This document shows, in pieces, positions 51,257 to 63,165 of a DNA stretch of 64,000 nucleotides (the first letter of the stretch is position 1; each line of letters begins with the position of its first letter). The position numbers were made by a program, and so were the translations under genes. Source of the stretch: Ficedula albicollis (lineage: Eukaryota > Chordata > Aves > Passeriformes > Muscicapidae); NCBI RefSeq assembly GCF_000247815.1, contig NW_004775936.1, positions 253,971-317,970 on the forward strand. The letters run 5' to 3'. The notes beneath the pieces are model-generated. The model was not told the origin of the DNA, did no database searches, and saw nothing but the letters and a program-made list of their open reading frames with translations.

Positions 51257-54200
51257 TGCATAAATAGCAGCAGGTGTTAGGATCATTTGAGCTACCTATT
51301 TATCTGAAACATGGAAGGTAGAACATGATCCTGTGTCCTTACATTACAGATTTTGTTCCAGAGGATGTAAAACTGCTGTGAGAAATTAGACCCTGACAAA
51401 ATGGAGACTTTTCCCATTATCCTCACCTAAGAGTTATTTTTGTCACTTCATCATCTGCACAAATATCTACTTATTTGTGTTACATGAGTGCAAGAAAATC
51501 CCCAACTATTGGAAACTGTATTTGAAGTATCCATTGTTGGTAAACCATAACAAGCCACAGACAGCAGGTCTTTGGAGGATTATCCTCTTGATTCTGAAGA
51601 ATTTGTTTCGCTACTCAGCTCTGTTGGTCTCTGATTTAGAATAATGTTTTAACTTCTAAGGTAACAGAATTTGTAAAATATTAAACATGTATTATTAAAT
51701 AAATATTAATAGAATTTTTTTTGCCTTGAGCTAGAAACTGACAGATGAATTCAAAACATGAATGCATTTGATTCTCAGAAGAAACACTTTATTTACTCCT
51801 CGAGCAAACATTTTCTTGCAAAGCTATTTATTTGCCCCATAAGACAAAAAGAGGCAGGCTGGTTGATGCAAGACTTGATAGAATCCTCTTTGAGCAGTTC
51901 AATCACTTTAACTGGGATTTTTGAAAGATTCATTTACTGTGAAGCAGCATTATATTTGTAAGTTCAGGTTAGGATGAGTGGTGCTTCTTTTTGGTTTATG
52001 TTCAGTCATTCCCAGTTGAATGGACTTAAGTGTGCTTTTAAATGACCAGATTGCATTTGGAGGGCAGATTGGAATCAAATTATCATCCATGTGACAAAGC
52101 AGGAGCTGTGTTGGTAACTGCCTTAAAGTAGAAAAAGAATGTGAGTGTAAGGCTGGTTCTCAGTGACATTTGGGCTCAGCCTCTGGGCTGTGCCTGCACA
52201 AGCAGCTCTTGTGGCCATGGGAGACCCTACAAATCCTCTGCAGTGGTCTGGATGCAATCAGTCAGATTCTGCTTTGGATGGTTCAAGACGAATTTGCAGG
52301 AGGCTTCTTAAAGGCCTCTTCCAATTCCTGAAGTCAGAAAGTTTTCCATCAAAAGCAGCCCTGTGGCAATCCTATTGTCTTTTAAAGCAGCCTGCAAGCT
52401 TGATAAATTCTCCCAAATATCTGTTACACGAAGTTATTTGGGCCACTTTTAGGGATGCCTTAACAAATACTCAGTGATTTGCCTCAGGTCCTAGACTAAG
52501 TCATCATCAGAGTCTAGGGAATGCAAACCCAGGCTATGACTTAGAGTAATTCTGTCTGTCACAAAGACTTTGTACTTGCAGATGAATTCGTGTTCACAAG
52601 GATATAATGGCCCTGTTAAGTGGGTAAGAGGAAATTTTATTAGAAGGTAAAAACTCTTTAAGGGAAAAGGATTGGGTCCTGTTCCCACTAAATGGTATAT
52701 CAGGACTTTACATCAGCTGACCCAGGAGTAAAATTGCATTTATAGTCAGACTGAGTATGGCACCCTACTTCTGTACGGTATATTGCTGTAGTGAAATTAA
52801 TTGCTTCATTTCTTGCTAGTCTGGTGGTTTGTCTGCAGACCTTTTGTGAAGCTGATGCTCTTTCTGTCGGTGGAGAAATAGAAGAGTGCAGTTAATGAGT
52901 AGAAATGGAGAAATGAGTTATTTGAGCAGAAAATAGTCCCAGTGTTCTTTGGGGTATTTTCCATACATTAGGGTCCCTTTGTGGCAAAGCAAGCAGATGT
53001 GAAATCTACCATGCCTCTCTCTGATCAAGTTTTTTTGAGTTCCAGAAGTTACTTCCATTGTTTGTTTGTTTTTTGGGGGGTGAGTCTTGTTTTGTTAGTT
53101 GTTTGGGGTTTTTTAATGTGTTTTTGTGTCTTATTTTTTCTTTAACCTCCTCCCCCCACCATGTACTTCTGAGATCATGGTTTTTCATTGCCTGTTAGTT
53201 GTGAGTCTCTCCCATTTGGTGCATAGAAACTGATGTTCCAGCCATTTCCAATCCACAGTGTCTGTGTATCCTGACTGTTTCTCACCTGAGATCTTTTTTA
53301 CAATATTGCCCTTGGGGTGGTGTTCTTTTTGTTAATCACATGCAAGTGAAGATATTTACACTTGGCCCCAGATCTCCATATTTATCTGGAAACATTTAGC
53401 CATTTTTCCTCTTTCCCTAGAAGTTTCCAGCAATTTTACCTGTCAGTATTCCTATCACAGGCCATAAATTACATGAAACTGTGTCTGTATTGCATGTAAA
53501 TAGATGTCTGATTTTATTAAGGAAAGCCTTTGCACAGTTCTCCTGGGCATGGCTGGGGTGGAGATCGTTTTGTTCCTAGTAGCTGCTGCAATGCTGTGTT
53601 TTGGGTTTAGGATGAGGGTAATGTTAAAGCACACCAACAGTGTTCAGCTCAGTGTGGTTTTACTGCACATGGGCTATTCTGGGTTACTTTTTCTCCTCCT
53701 TCTTGCCATGCTCTTGGCTGCCCTGCCAGCTGTGGTCTGCCCCACACCTGCTGCCTCTGAACACCTCTGCTTCAGGAAACTTCTTCTCTTTTAATTGCAG
53801 GGTTAATTCTAATGCTAATCAGTTTGTGATTTACCATTAGTGTTAATCAGTTCGTGATTTACCGTGCTGCCTCTCAAACTGTTTTGTCAGGCATGTTGAC
53901 AGGCTGGTGTGCTGAGAGGCAGAGATGTCTGGGAATGAGCGAAGAAGGAGAGGGGATTTTTCACCAAGCTGCTGCTGTGTTGTGGAGCTGCTTGCATGGA
54001 GAGGGAGCAGTGGGGTGTGTCTTGTGTGCCTGGTGTCCCTTTCTGTCCTTGCTGCTGGGCCTCCCTTCATGGCACTCCACTGAGCAGTGTACATCTTCCC
54101 CAAACACCCCTCAGGGAAAAGAACCATTCCCCATTCTTGCACTTGCAGCTGTCATCACTTGCTGTAGTCTCAAGGCCATGTTTTTAGCTTGTTTCCAGCA

Positions 54201-55194
54201 GGAAGGCCAGGGAATGATTGGCTGTACAGAAGACATCCTTAGTACATGATCACAAGTGCTGCTCAACAGTACAAGGTTGGTGATGTGTAAAGGCAAAGGG
54301 CTGAGAAGTCTGAAATATCGTTAGTTGCTATTCTGAGATAACTTTTAAATACTGCTTTTTCAGATAATGCTTTCTCTTTAACTTTGCATTAAAGCTTAAA
54401 TAGAAAGAAGTTTATTTTGCTTTTATCCATTTTGTGAATTAAGAGGAGACTGTTTCTAGATTGAAGCCTGAAAGAAGGAAATTGTAAAGATTGACCAAAT
54501 GTTACTTCTTACAAAATGTACCCAATGCTTTTCATAGCCCACACTTTCACCAAGACAAAAATCATTCCTTAGCAGTGCAGTATGGCATAAGCATTTGCCT
54601 AGCACCCTGTGTAACCAGCAGTGGCTTATCAGTGTACAGGATTATTACTGAGGTTAATTCTGTTTTGCAAAGTACCTCACTGTGTTAACAATCTGAATCC
54701 CAAGATGACACAGACTAAAATTCTCTATTTACAGGGTTGTAATTCCAACAGGTTAAAAAAGAAAGGCTCTATTGAGGATAAAATAAGGACTTGTCATGCC
54801 TCCAAATTGTGCCAGTCATGACATTAGGAGAAACTGGCTTTTTTTGGCCTGTTCTGGTTTCAGTCACTCCTACATTGGAATAATTGTTTTTCCCCCTGTT
54901 CTGCCCATGAATGCCTCAGCAGGTAACCTGCAACTACAGCACGTGTAATTATACATTACCAGTGAATCAGTTATGTGGTTTTGCTGTTTCTGGGGAGAGA
55001 ACATTTTATTAGCTGCCCCCACAGGAAAGGAAAGCATTACAACAGCAGCTATCAGGGGACATCACTATACCCTGCAAGGAAGGATGAGGAGGCACGTGGA
55101 GGTTTCTCACAAATGTTTTTTCACCAACTGTGCATGTGTGGTTGCACATTACCAATTGGGAAGAAATACAGATATCTTGATGTTTTATGAGAGC
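51257..55194. other. Intron d-e, no gene seen
   Basis: AT-rich intron. A 96-codon + ORF at 53504-53794 encodes two strongly hydrophobic segments but has no supporting context (see findings). No other candidate was seen. Confidence 0.5.
53812..53867. repeat. Short tandem duplication, period 28 bp
   Basis: TAATCAGTTTGTGATTTACC at 53816 recurs as TAATCAGTTCGTGATTTACC at 53844 with one base change in the shared core. Confidence 0.75.
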
Positions 55195-55475
55195 TCTTCT
55201 CTGGTGACCAGTGGCAGGACCCAAGGGAATGGCTGAAGCTGAGTCAGGACAGGTTTGGGTTGGAGGTCAGGAAAAGATTCTTCACAGAGGGTGGCTGGGC
55301 ACAGGAACAGCTGCCCTGGGAATGGTCACTGCACCAAGCCAAAGCTCAGGAAGTGCTTGGGCAGTGCTCTGAGACACAGAGTGTGACTCTTGGGGTGTCC
55401 TGCAGGGCCAGGAACTGGACTTGGATGATCCTTGTGGGTCCCTCCCAGCTCAACCCCTTGTATTCTGTGACCAGG
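55195..55475 (+). mobile_element. CR1 LINE 3'-end fragment, sense
   Basis: CCAGTGGCAGGACCCAAGGG, AATGGCTGAAGCTGAGTCAG, GGTTTGGGTTGGAGGTCAGG, AAAAGATTCTTCACAGAGGG, TGGCTGGGCACAGGAACAG and TTGGATGATCCTTGTGGGTC, then TCCCAGCTC and ATTCTGTGA, follow the CR1 3' end to its terminus. Confidence 0.88.
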
Positions 55476-58400
55476 TCTTTAGGATTGCCAAGACTGATGA
55501 AGCTAAGTGTAGCTGTGTGAGGGAGAGAAAGGTAAAGCCATAAAAGATGGGCAGCACAGTGCATTCATTGCTCCATAAATGCTAAACCAGTGGGGATCCT
55601 GTTCTTCAGTCTCCTGCTTTTGTGCTTTTCAAGACAAAAAGTGATTTCTTTTTCTTGCTGTTGATAACTTAAACTTGGCAGTGCAGTGGTTGATGAGTGT
55701 GTGTGTTATTTACTGTGCCTGGCAGTGAGATGGACTCGTTTGGAGGAGAGCTGAAGGGACACAAGCCTTCAGTGACCCTTGGCATGTGTTCCCTCCAAGG
55801 GACACAGGTGGGGAATGGCTCCTGCAGTTCAAATCAGCAGCACACCATGTGCAGTTTAACAACACAGTAAAAGTTCCACAGCTTATGAGGATACATGCAG
55901 AATTAATCCCTGCAGAACAAAACAATTTAAAAAGTACATAATGAAGCAATTAGCTAAAAGAGGAAGAAAAGTAATGACAATTTAATTTGGGAAGAACCTT
56001 TACATGTATTAGGTTTTCAATGAGAGTGTTTTATGAAGGCACAATTAATGTAAAATGAGGCCTGTGAGGCAATTAATGAGGACTTCAAAAGTTAGATTTA
56101 AGGGATAATTTACATCTTAAAAATGGAGAGCAGCTCTAGTTATGTTAGTCTTTTATTTTCCTTTTTAAAAGTCTTTTTGATTGGAGGGGAGGTGTGTTTA
56201 GGTTACTTACACTTTGACATTAAAATACCAGCTTGGTTATGAAAAAAGGCTGTTGTTACATGCAAATAAGTTTACCTGAAAGTATGGCAGGATTGTGTGA
56301 TGATCAGAAATATTTAGGGAAGTTTATCTGAATTCAGTGACGATATGACCTAAATAAATATTAACGTTTCATCCAGTGGGATAGCTTCTGGCTCAACAGA
56401 GACAGATCCCCACCAAATGTGCACGACAATCCAAACACTTCCAGGGTGTGATGGAAAACCCACTGATAGCAACTAGAAATATGAACAGTGATTTCAGTGG
56501 TCTTTGTGTCTGACATCTCTGTCCTGTCTGCAGTCACCTGTCAAGATGCCAAAATAAAAATGCAGATTCCAGATGATTATGGTATTGAATGAAAATAGCT
56601 TCTTCATACTTGTCTGTAAAACTTCAAGCTCATTACTGGTTATCAGTAAACAATTAATGGTAATGACAAAGGCTGACAAGATTCACAAGTAGTTTTTACA
56701 ATAAATTGTTCCCAAAAATATATTTCAAAGATACTGGTAACTAATTGGTTTGTATCCACAGCAGTAATTAATTTAGACTGACTGTGTTTTTTAACTTCAG
56801 GGCATCTTTAATGAGCACTCCTAATTTTGTAATTTGCAAACTTCACAGAAGCTAGAAATTACTTCAGCTTTTTGAGAAATCACTTAATTATTGAAAGGTT
56901 TTTCTTTGCAGTCCAAATGAAGTGATGGTAGCAAACAAGGTCACGTCAGCTCTTGGAGAAACTGCACGATCTGTGTAAATTTAATGAATGCACTACATGC
57001 TAATAAACTGCTCAATGACTTGTAGGGTTTAGTTTTATTAGATTAAGGTTCTATAACATAAAAAGAATACTCAGTGATTAAAGAGATAAAAAGAAACTTC
57101 TAATGAAATATAAATATTCGAGAGAGGGATCGGCTTCAGAGTTGTGATTATTTTGATTAGACATGAAAATTCAAATTTAAATGAAATTGGGGAGGATTTA
57201 CTAAGCAATGTAGTGGAAGAGATTTTCCAGATGTGGATGGAATTTGCTGTAAAGAAGCTGTAACCAGGTTGGTTTGGGTATTATAAGGAAGTGAGTGACA
57301 TGCTCTGTGGGTGCTGGTGGGACTGCCTGGGGGCGTCGCAGGAGTTTCAGACCTTGGCAAATCGCTCTGAGAAGCTGCTGGGTGTGTCCCTGCTCCTGCA
57401 GCTGCCCTGCTGTGCTGTCCCTGGACTGCCCCCTGCTCAGGTCCTGTCCCCTCCAGCCCGAGGACAGCCACAGCTGGGCTGCTGTGCCATCTCCTGTGTC
57501 CTCTCCCTGGCTTTAGGTGGCTCTCCCAGTGTGGAGACCCTGTTTTCTGTTTGCTCTGTGGTGAACATAAAATTCTCACAGATTTAGGGCCACAATTACA
57601 ACGATGTGCAAATCAATATTCAGTAAATTATCAGTGTGAAGTGCTTAGAGCCTTGGGCAGGTTGTCCAGGTAAACTAAAACAACTGAAGATTTAAAGGGG
57701 AGTTTCCCCTCCTTTCCCCCTCACCCCCCAACAGGTTCTCTGTATTCATTTAATGTTCCTGTCCCCCCTCCTTTGATTTGCTCAGTTTAGGTCATGGGCT
57801 GTGCTGATTTTAGTCTTTCAGCTCTGTAGTGTTCGCCTTGGCACTGCTACTGTCCCTTTGGACCTTGAATTTTCTTATGGAATTTTACTACCTTTTGGTA
57901 GTGATGAAGGAACAAGAAACCCTTTCAAGAAGAGGAATCCCTCTAAGCCCTTCTTGGGGCTGTACCAAATGTCTGAACCTCCTCAGGAAATTGAAGAATA
58001 AAGAGCCCTCTCTAAGGCTGGCTTGGAAGGGAGCATTGAAAACACAGTGGAGCAGGCTCAGAGCTCTTTGGAAGGCAAACTCCAGTTGCTGTGTTCTTTT
58101 CCTGGAAGACTGTTTTTGCAAAGTAAACCAGCAGGACCAGAACCTCAAGAATTCCTTCCAGAGCCAAGCAAACCTTTTGCCTTGCTGAGACTCCAGCAAT
58201 CATGGAAAGTACTCCCAAAGATACATAAACATTCACACTTAAGAATTTTCTAAGGCAAAGTCCAAGGCCTGTTGGTACAGTTTTGCAATTGATGCTTTTA
58301 AAACATGACATATGAATTACTATTTATTGTGTCACTGTGATGGGAGCATATGTTATTTTTTACAACTGCATATGTATATTTGGCAAGAAATTGAGAATAT

Positions 58401-58894
58401 TGGTGGTAATTTCCACCACTTGCCTATCATAGGTAAATTATCTTAATGGGCAACAGGAAAAGCTGCTGAATTTCCTTTTAACCATGGTTTAGGAAATTAA
58501 TCAAGTGTTTTCCTTGCAATTTGTACAAGCAGGTTAGTCATTAAGTATTACTGATCACAGCCACAGTATGCTCAGAGATATAACATTTTACTTCAAACCA
58601 TTCCATGTGGTTGAAAAAAGTCTTTGAAGCTCTTTTATCTTTAGGCTTCTTGCTAAAACCATGGGTGATAATTTGAAAAAGCTCTACTGGTTTTTAACTT
58701 TTGTATGTATTTATAGCCATCACATAAAATTGCAGTGCTGGAAAATTAGAAGGGTGCTATTCAGTGTGGTTAAAGCCTGAATAAAGATTGCTAATGACAG
58801 CAAAAAATAGCTGCAGAATCCACAGGGGAAATGTGTGAAGCTGTGAGGAATGAACCTCTCTATTCCTTCTTGTCTACAGGAATTTTATTAGATG
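55476..58894. other. Intron d-e, no gene seen
   Basis: AT-rich intron with one GC-richer, CTG/CCTG-rich patch at about 57300-57540 that opens ORFs in several frames. No recognisable protein family or splice-flanked exon is present. Confidence 0.5.
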
Positions 58895-60156
58895 AAGAAC
58901 AGGCCACTCTAAAAGGCTTCTCAGCTTCCCTCTGAGTAGCGTATTTGAGAAAATATATTTCTTAGTATTAAAATAGTAATTTAAAAACACCCTAAAAATT
59001 GTATCTGACTGAAAGGTATTTGTTCAGAGTAATGAATTAGTCTTTTCTGTGCACTTCTGATGTGAGATTTATAGCATCTCTAGGTTTTCTGTTGAAAAAC
59101 TGTGCAGCTATCCACAATAACTCCAACACAATGGTTAGAGGACCAGGCATTAATGTACGTGAGAGAAAGGGATGGGGGGAGGTAGGAGTGGTCAGATTCA
59201 AGTTGACAGTTGGTCTAGAAGGGAGAGAAACTGAAAGAAATTCCATTATTTGAAATATAACCAGGGAAGAATTTAAAAAAAAAAAAATGGATGATTTTTG
59301 TAGCAATTAATTGTGTTTATTGTTTAGTATTCATACATGCAGCTCAGTGTAGTGTTCAGTGTTTGAGTATCAAAGCCCTTCTTTCCTTGGCTGGAGATTT
59401 TGTATATTTTAGGGAGCTGGGAATCCAGACTTCCATGAGGTTCCAGGAGAGCTCCATGTCATTTGAAAGTCCCACTTTAATGCCTGCTACCTACATTTCT
59501 ATTTTTTTTTTTTTTTTTTAACAACAAGAACAGGCCACTCTAAAAGGCTTCTCAGCTTCCCTCTGAGTAGCGTATTTGAGAAAATATATTTCTTAGTATT
59601 AAAATAGTAATTTAAAAACACCCTAAAAATTGTATCTGACTGAAAGGTATTTGTTCAGAGTAATGAATTAGTCTTTTCTGTGCACTTCTGATGTGAGATT
59701 TATAGCATCTCTAGGTTTTCTGTTGAAAAACTGTGCAGCTATCCACAATAACTCCAACACAATGGTTAGAGGACCAGGCATTAATGTACGTGAGAGAAAG
59801 GGATGGGGGGAGGTAGGAGTGGTCAGATTCAAGTTGACAGTTGGTCTAGAAGGGAGAGAAACTGAAAGAAATTCCATTATTTGAAATATAACCAGGGAAG
59901 AATTTAAAAAAAAAAAAATGGATGATTTTTGTAGCAATTAATTGTGTTTATTGTTTAGTATTCATACATGCAGCTCAGTGTAGTGTTCAGTGTTTGAGTA
60001 TCAAAGCCCTTCTTTCCTTGGCTGGAGATTTTGTATATTTTAGGGAGCTGGGAATCCAGACTTCCATGAGGTTCCAGGAGAGCTCCATGTCATTTGAAAG
60101 TCCCACTTTAATGCCTGCTACCTACATTTCTATTTTTTTTTTTTTTTTTTTAACAA
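58895..60156. repeat. 631-bp tandem duplication, two nearly identical copies
   Basis: Copy 1 is 58895-59525 and copy 2 is 59526-60156. Every ORF in copy 1 recurs with the same protein in copy 2 at +631 (for example 59037 and 59668, 59062 and 59693). The only clear difference I see is the T run near the end: 18 T at 59502-59519 against 19 T at 60133-60151. AACAAC follows each T run, and AAGAACAGG begins each copy. The near identity implies a very recent duplication, or an assembly or haplotype artefact. The unit has no recognised element or gene. Confidence 0.97.
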
Positions 60157-62790
60157 CTCCCCGCTCCCTAAATGCAGTGAAAGGTTTGGATAAAAGAGAT
60201 TTCTTGCTGGACTATAATCCCACTGGGAGGGAGAAGGGACATGGGCTTGTGCCAGGTGTGAGCAGCGGAGCATGTCAGGATTGGACTTTGTGCCTTTTTA
60301 AAGCATCACCTCTGCTTCCACTCAGCAAGGTTTCATAGCCTGTATCTAAGATCATGCTCCTTGTCGAGTGCTGCAGCTGATTTTTGTGGATTTTAGGAGA
60401 CTTCTGCTTGGAAACAGTATGGTTTTGAAACTGTTTAATGCAGGTTAGCAATTCTGTATTGATAGCTAATTAATTGATAGAAATTATTTAGTCTTTGAAA
60501 GCAGAACAAAGACTGGCAGTGTCTGGGAGAAAGGAGTGGTCACTGGAATTGGTTAATTGGTGTTTATTCAGGTAGTGGGTAATTCTTATTTGCAAACTCT
60601 GTTAAAGAGTTGGTCATCTCAGGTTGTTTTCTGAAAACATCTCACTTCATTATAAAGTCAAATCAGAGTTTCCTGATAACTGAATCAATGCTAAAATTAT
60701 AAATGACTGCTCTTCTGAATTTCAGTTCCTAGAAATTTGCTTGGAAATTCAGCTTATTGTGGAATGAGAATTTTTTGGCTCAACTTGTTGTCAAGATGGC
60801 ATTGAGACATAGCTCTGAAAATCCCACAGAAGATTCGGTGTTCACTTGCTGGCCTTGGCTCTAGCCCATCCCTGGCTGGAATGAGCAGAGTACACAGTGC
60901 ATGTGTGCTGTGCATTGTCCTGTCCTGGGCTAAGTTATGACCGTCTCTGCATCTTCCTTGTCTTTTATGATACTAATTTAGGCAGTGTACAGTGAGTAAC
61001 TCTGAAACAATTTATAGCTGCATGTCCATGCTGTACTGAGAAATGACTTGGACTGAAAGCAGGTCTTCTGTGGGCCCAGCCTGGTGGTACCTCACATTTA
61101 ATCTTTATTAGGAGATGTAGCTGGACCATTTATAATTCAATGTTTGACAAACTGTTATTTTTGTTAGATTGTTAAACTGGATTGCCCACATAATATGATA
61201 TTTAGAAAGACAGGACACAAGTGTTGTTTCCAGATTATTTATTCTTGTGCCAGATCAATTGCATATTTATTTTTAAATATTGATGATCATCTCAGTTTTG
61301 CCCTGATTTTGATGATGGTTATGTTTATTTACTCCAGGGGTCTTCCAGGCTCTGGACACAGAGATGTGCTGTAGTCTTTTCAGCTCCCTTTTTGACTGTA
61401 CAGCAGGTTCATGGGTTAGCTCCCTTTCCACAGAGCTCTGCAAACCAGGGCTCTATCTCTTCTCCCAGCATATGCTGAATGCAATTAGGCACCAGTTCAG
61501 AAAAAACTTTGTAAACATTCTGAATTCATGCCACATTTTCTGGTCTCAGGAGCTGCCAAATGTCTAAATGCTGTATTCAAGCCAGATGTCTAAATATATA
61601 AAATGAATGACTGAACAAAGTGCCTCCTTAGTAGAGCATATGCCTATAGGGTGGGCAGATCTGAGGGGCCTGAGATCAGCTCCAGAACAGGATGTTCTAC
61701 CAGCCCCCATCCCTGGCCACCAGGAGGGAGACCAGAACATGATCCCCTGGAGGAGTGTGCAAGGCAGGATCACCCTGGCTCTCAGTTTTTGCTCTCTTGG
61801 TATGAGGTACCAAGCCTCAGGAGTCTCTGCTGGCAGCATCACAAGGCAAACTCTGTCACTTCTCAGTGAGTACATCTGCCTCTGGGACACCCAGGCACTT
61901 GCTCAGCAGGATCAAACAGTTTGAGTACTTCTGTGCTTTCACCTGAGCAGCATCCACTCAACCATTATGAATGGGCTGCCTTGATCTTGTGAGGAAGTTT
62001 GCATAATACAGGACACACAGAAAAAAGAGCTGCTGTGTAAAATAACTCATGTACTTCACTGACTCTTAAGTTTGCAGAAGTGGTTTCTCTTTTGTTGAAA
62101 GCAGAAAGAGTAAATCAGAAATTAAAGCAGTAATTATGACTAACGTTGTGTACTTCAGCTCAGTTGTGGTAGTGGGCAAAACTGAAATCTATTTGAGCAG
62201 GTAGAGTAACCTACATAAGAAATCTATTATGAGAGTAGTTTCTGATGAAATTTTTCACACATTTTCATTAGGCAGTCTCAGTCTTCACCGCCGCTTCTTA
62301 GAAGGAATAGACCTGGTCCTTTCTCAACATGTTTAAAGAAAAGCATAAGGTGCATTTCTATTCCTCATTTTCACAGAGCCTGAAACTTCAGTGGCCTTGA
62401 AAAGCTGGCTGGCTAAGTTTCCCTGTTATGACAAGCCGCCTGGTTTGAGATTCTGGGTAGTGTATGTATGGTTTGCATGGACTGTGCAGAACCTCAGAGA
62501 AAAGTCTTGCAAGGCTTGAAACTTGAACCAGGTGTTTGAACTGTTTTGAATGTCCTGTAAATAAATTTATTAATAATCTTGAGAACAACTGAATTGACCC
62601 AGGCAGAGTGCAGTGAGAGGCTACTGGTAATGTAGAAACTCTGTAGTAAGGTTAAGTAGCAATAATAATTCCTGGTAAGACAAGGGAATAACTCTCCACT
62701 CACAGCCTCTGTAAAGTCCAACGAGTCTCGAGTGGTTTTTCTCCTTTGTGACAGAGATCAAACAACTTGAGTGTGTTTGCTGGAGGCCAG
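60157..62790. other. Intron d-e, no gene seen
   Basis: Intronic DNA up to the duplicated exon e acceptor, with no recognisable gene or repeat. Overlapping ORFs on both strands near 61570-61920 share no family resemblance. Confidence 0.5.
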
Positions 62791-62928
62791 CAGTGGTGTG
62801 GGGAGCTGCCCCAGCAGGATGTCCTTTGCTTTCTCCCTGCTAGGGGAGGCAGTGTGGAGCAGTGGTGTGGGGAGCTGCCCCAGCAGGATGTCCTTTGCTT
62901 TCTCCCTGCTAGGTGTGGCAGTGTGGAG
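62791..62928 (+). repeat. 69-bp tandem duplication spanning the exon e splice acceptor
   Basis: Copy 1 (62791-62859) and copy 2 (62860-62928) match at 67 of 69 bases. Each contains the polypyrimidine tract CCTTTGCTTTCTCCCTGCTA, the acceptor AG and the first 16 exon bases. The acceptor AGs end at 62843 (copy 1) and 62912 (copy 2). Copy 2 is the functional one, because its exon part reads GTG TGG CAG TGT, coding Val-Trp-Gln-Cys. Copy 1 reads GGG AGG CAG TGT, so it has lost the Val-Trp. Splicing to copy 1 keeps the phase but reads to a TAG formed by the copy 2 acceptor itself (62910-62912). Confidence 0.96.
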
Positions 62929-63098
62929 GGAGCGTGGAGGTGCTGCCCTGCTCCAGGATTGCCCACATTGAGAGAGCCCACAAGCCCTACACCGAGGACC
63001 TGACCGCCCACGTGCGCAGGAACGCGCTGCGCGTGGCCGAGGTCTGGATGGACGAGTTCAAGAGCCACGTCTACATGGCCTGGAACATACCCCAGGAG
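62913..63098 (+). CDS. GALNT18: GALNT18 exon e: end of Gal/GalNAc-T motif and distal metal-ligand His
   Basis: Sixty-two codons in phase 0 on both sides: VWQCGGSVEVLPCSRIAHIE, RAHKPYTEDLTAHVRRNALR, VAEVWMDEFKSHVYMAWNIP, QE. VWQCGG completes the Gal/GalNAc-T motif. SRIAHIER aligns with SHVGHVFR of canonical enzymes, whose second His is the third Mn2+ ligand, so the D-A-H...H metal set is intact. VAEVWMDEF is a family hallmark. The acceptor is CCCTGCTAG at 62904-62912, and the donor is GAG|GTGAGT at 63099. The start was chosen at copy 2 of a duplicated acceptor because only that one preserves the conserved reading. About 12 CpGs occur in 186 bp. Both ends of the exon lie in tandem duplications. 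Confidence 0.95.
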
Positions 63099-63165
63099 GT
63101 GAGTCACACAGTTCAAGAGCCACGTCTATATGGCCTGGAACATACCCCAGGAGGTGAGTCACACA
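63056..63165 (+). repeat. 55-bp tandem duplication spanning the exon e splice donor
   Basis: Copy 1 (63056-63110) and copy 2 (63111-63165) match at 54 of 55 bases; the only change is CTACATGG to CTATATGG. Each carries the last 43 exon bases, the donor GAG|GTGAGT and CACACA. The GTs are at 63099 and 63154. Using the downstream donor would add 55 bases, 18 codons plus one base, with no stop, and shift the frame of the next exon. Confidence 0.96.

Noticed and set aside
57157..57587. Overlapping ORFs on both strands in a GC-rich patch
   Set aside because: Simple CTG/CCTG-rich composition opens several frames; no domain or exon signals.
59037..59937. Identical ORF pairs on both strands in the 631-bp repeat, suggesting duplicated small genes
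   Set aside because: The identity is explained by duplication of the DNA; the peptides match no family and both strands are equally open.
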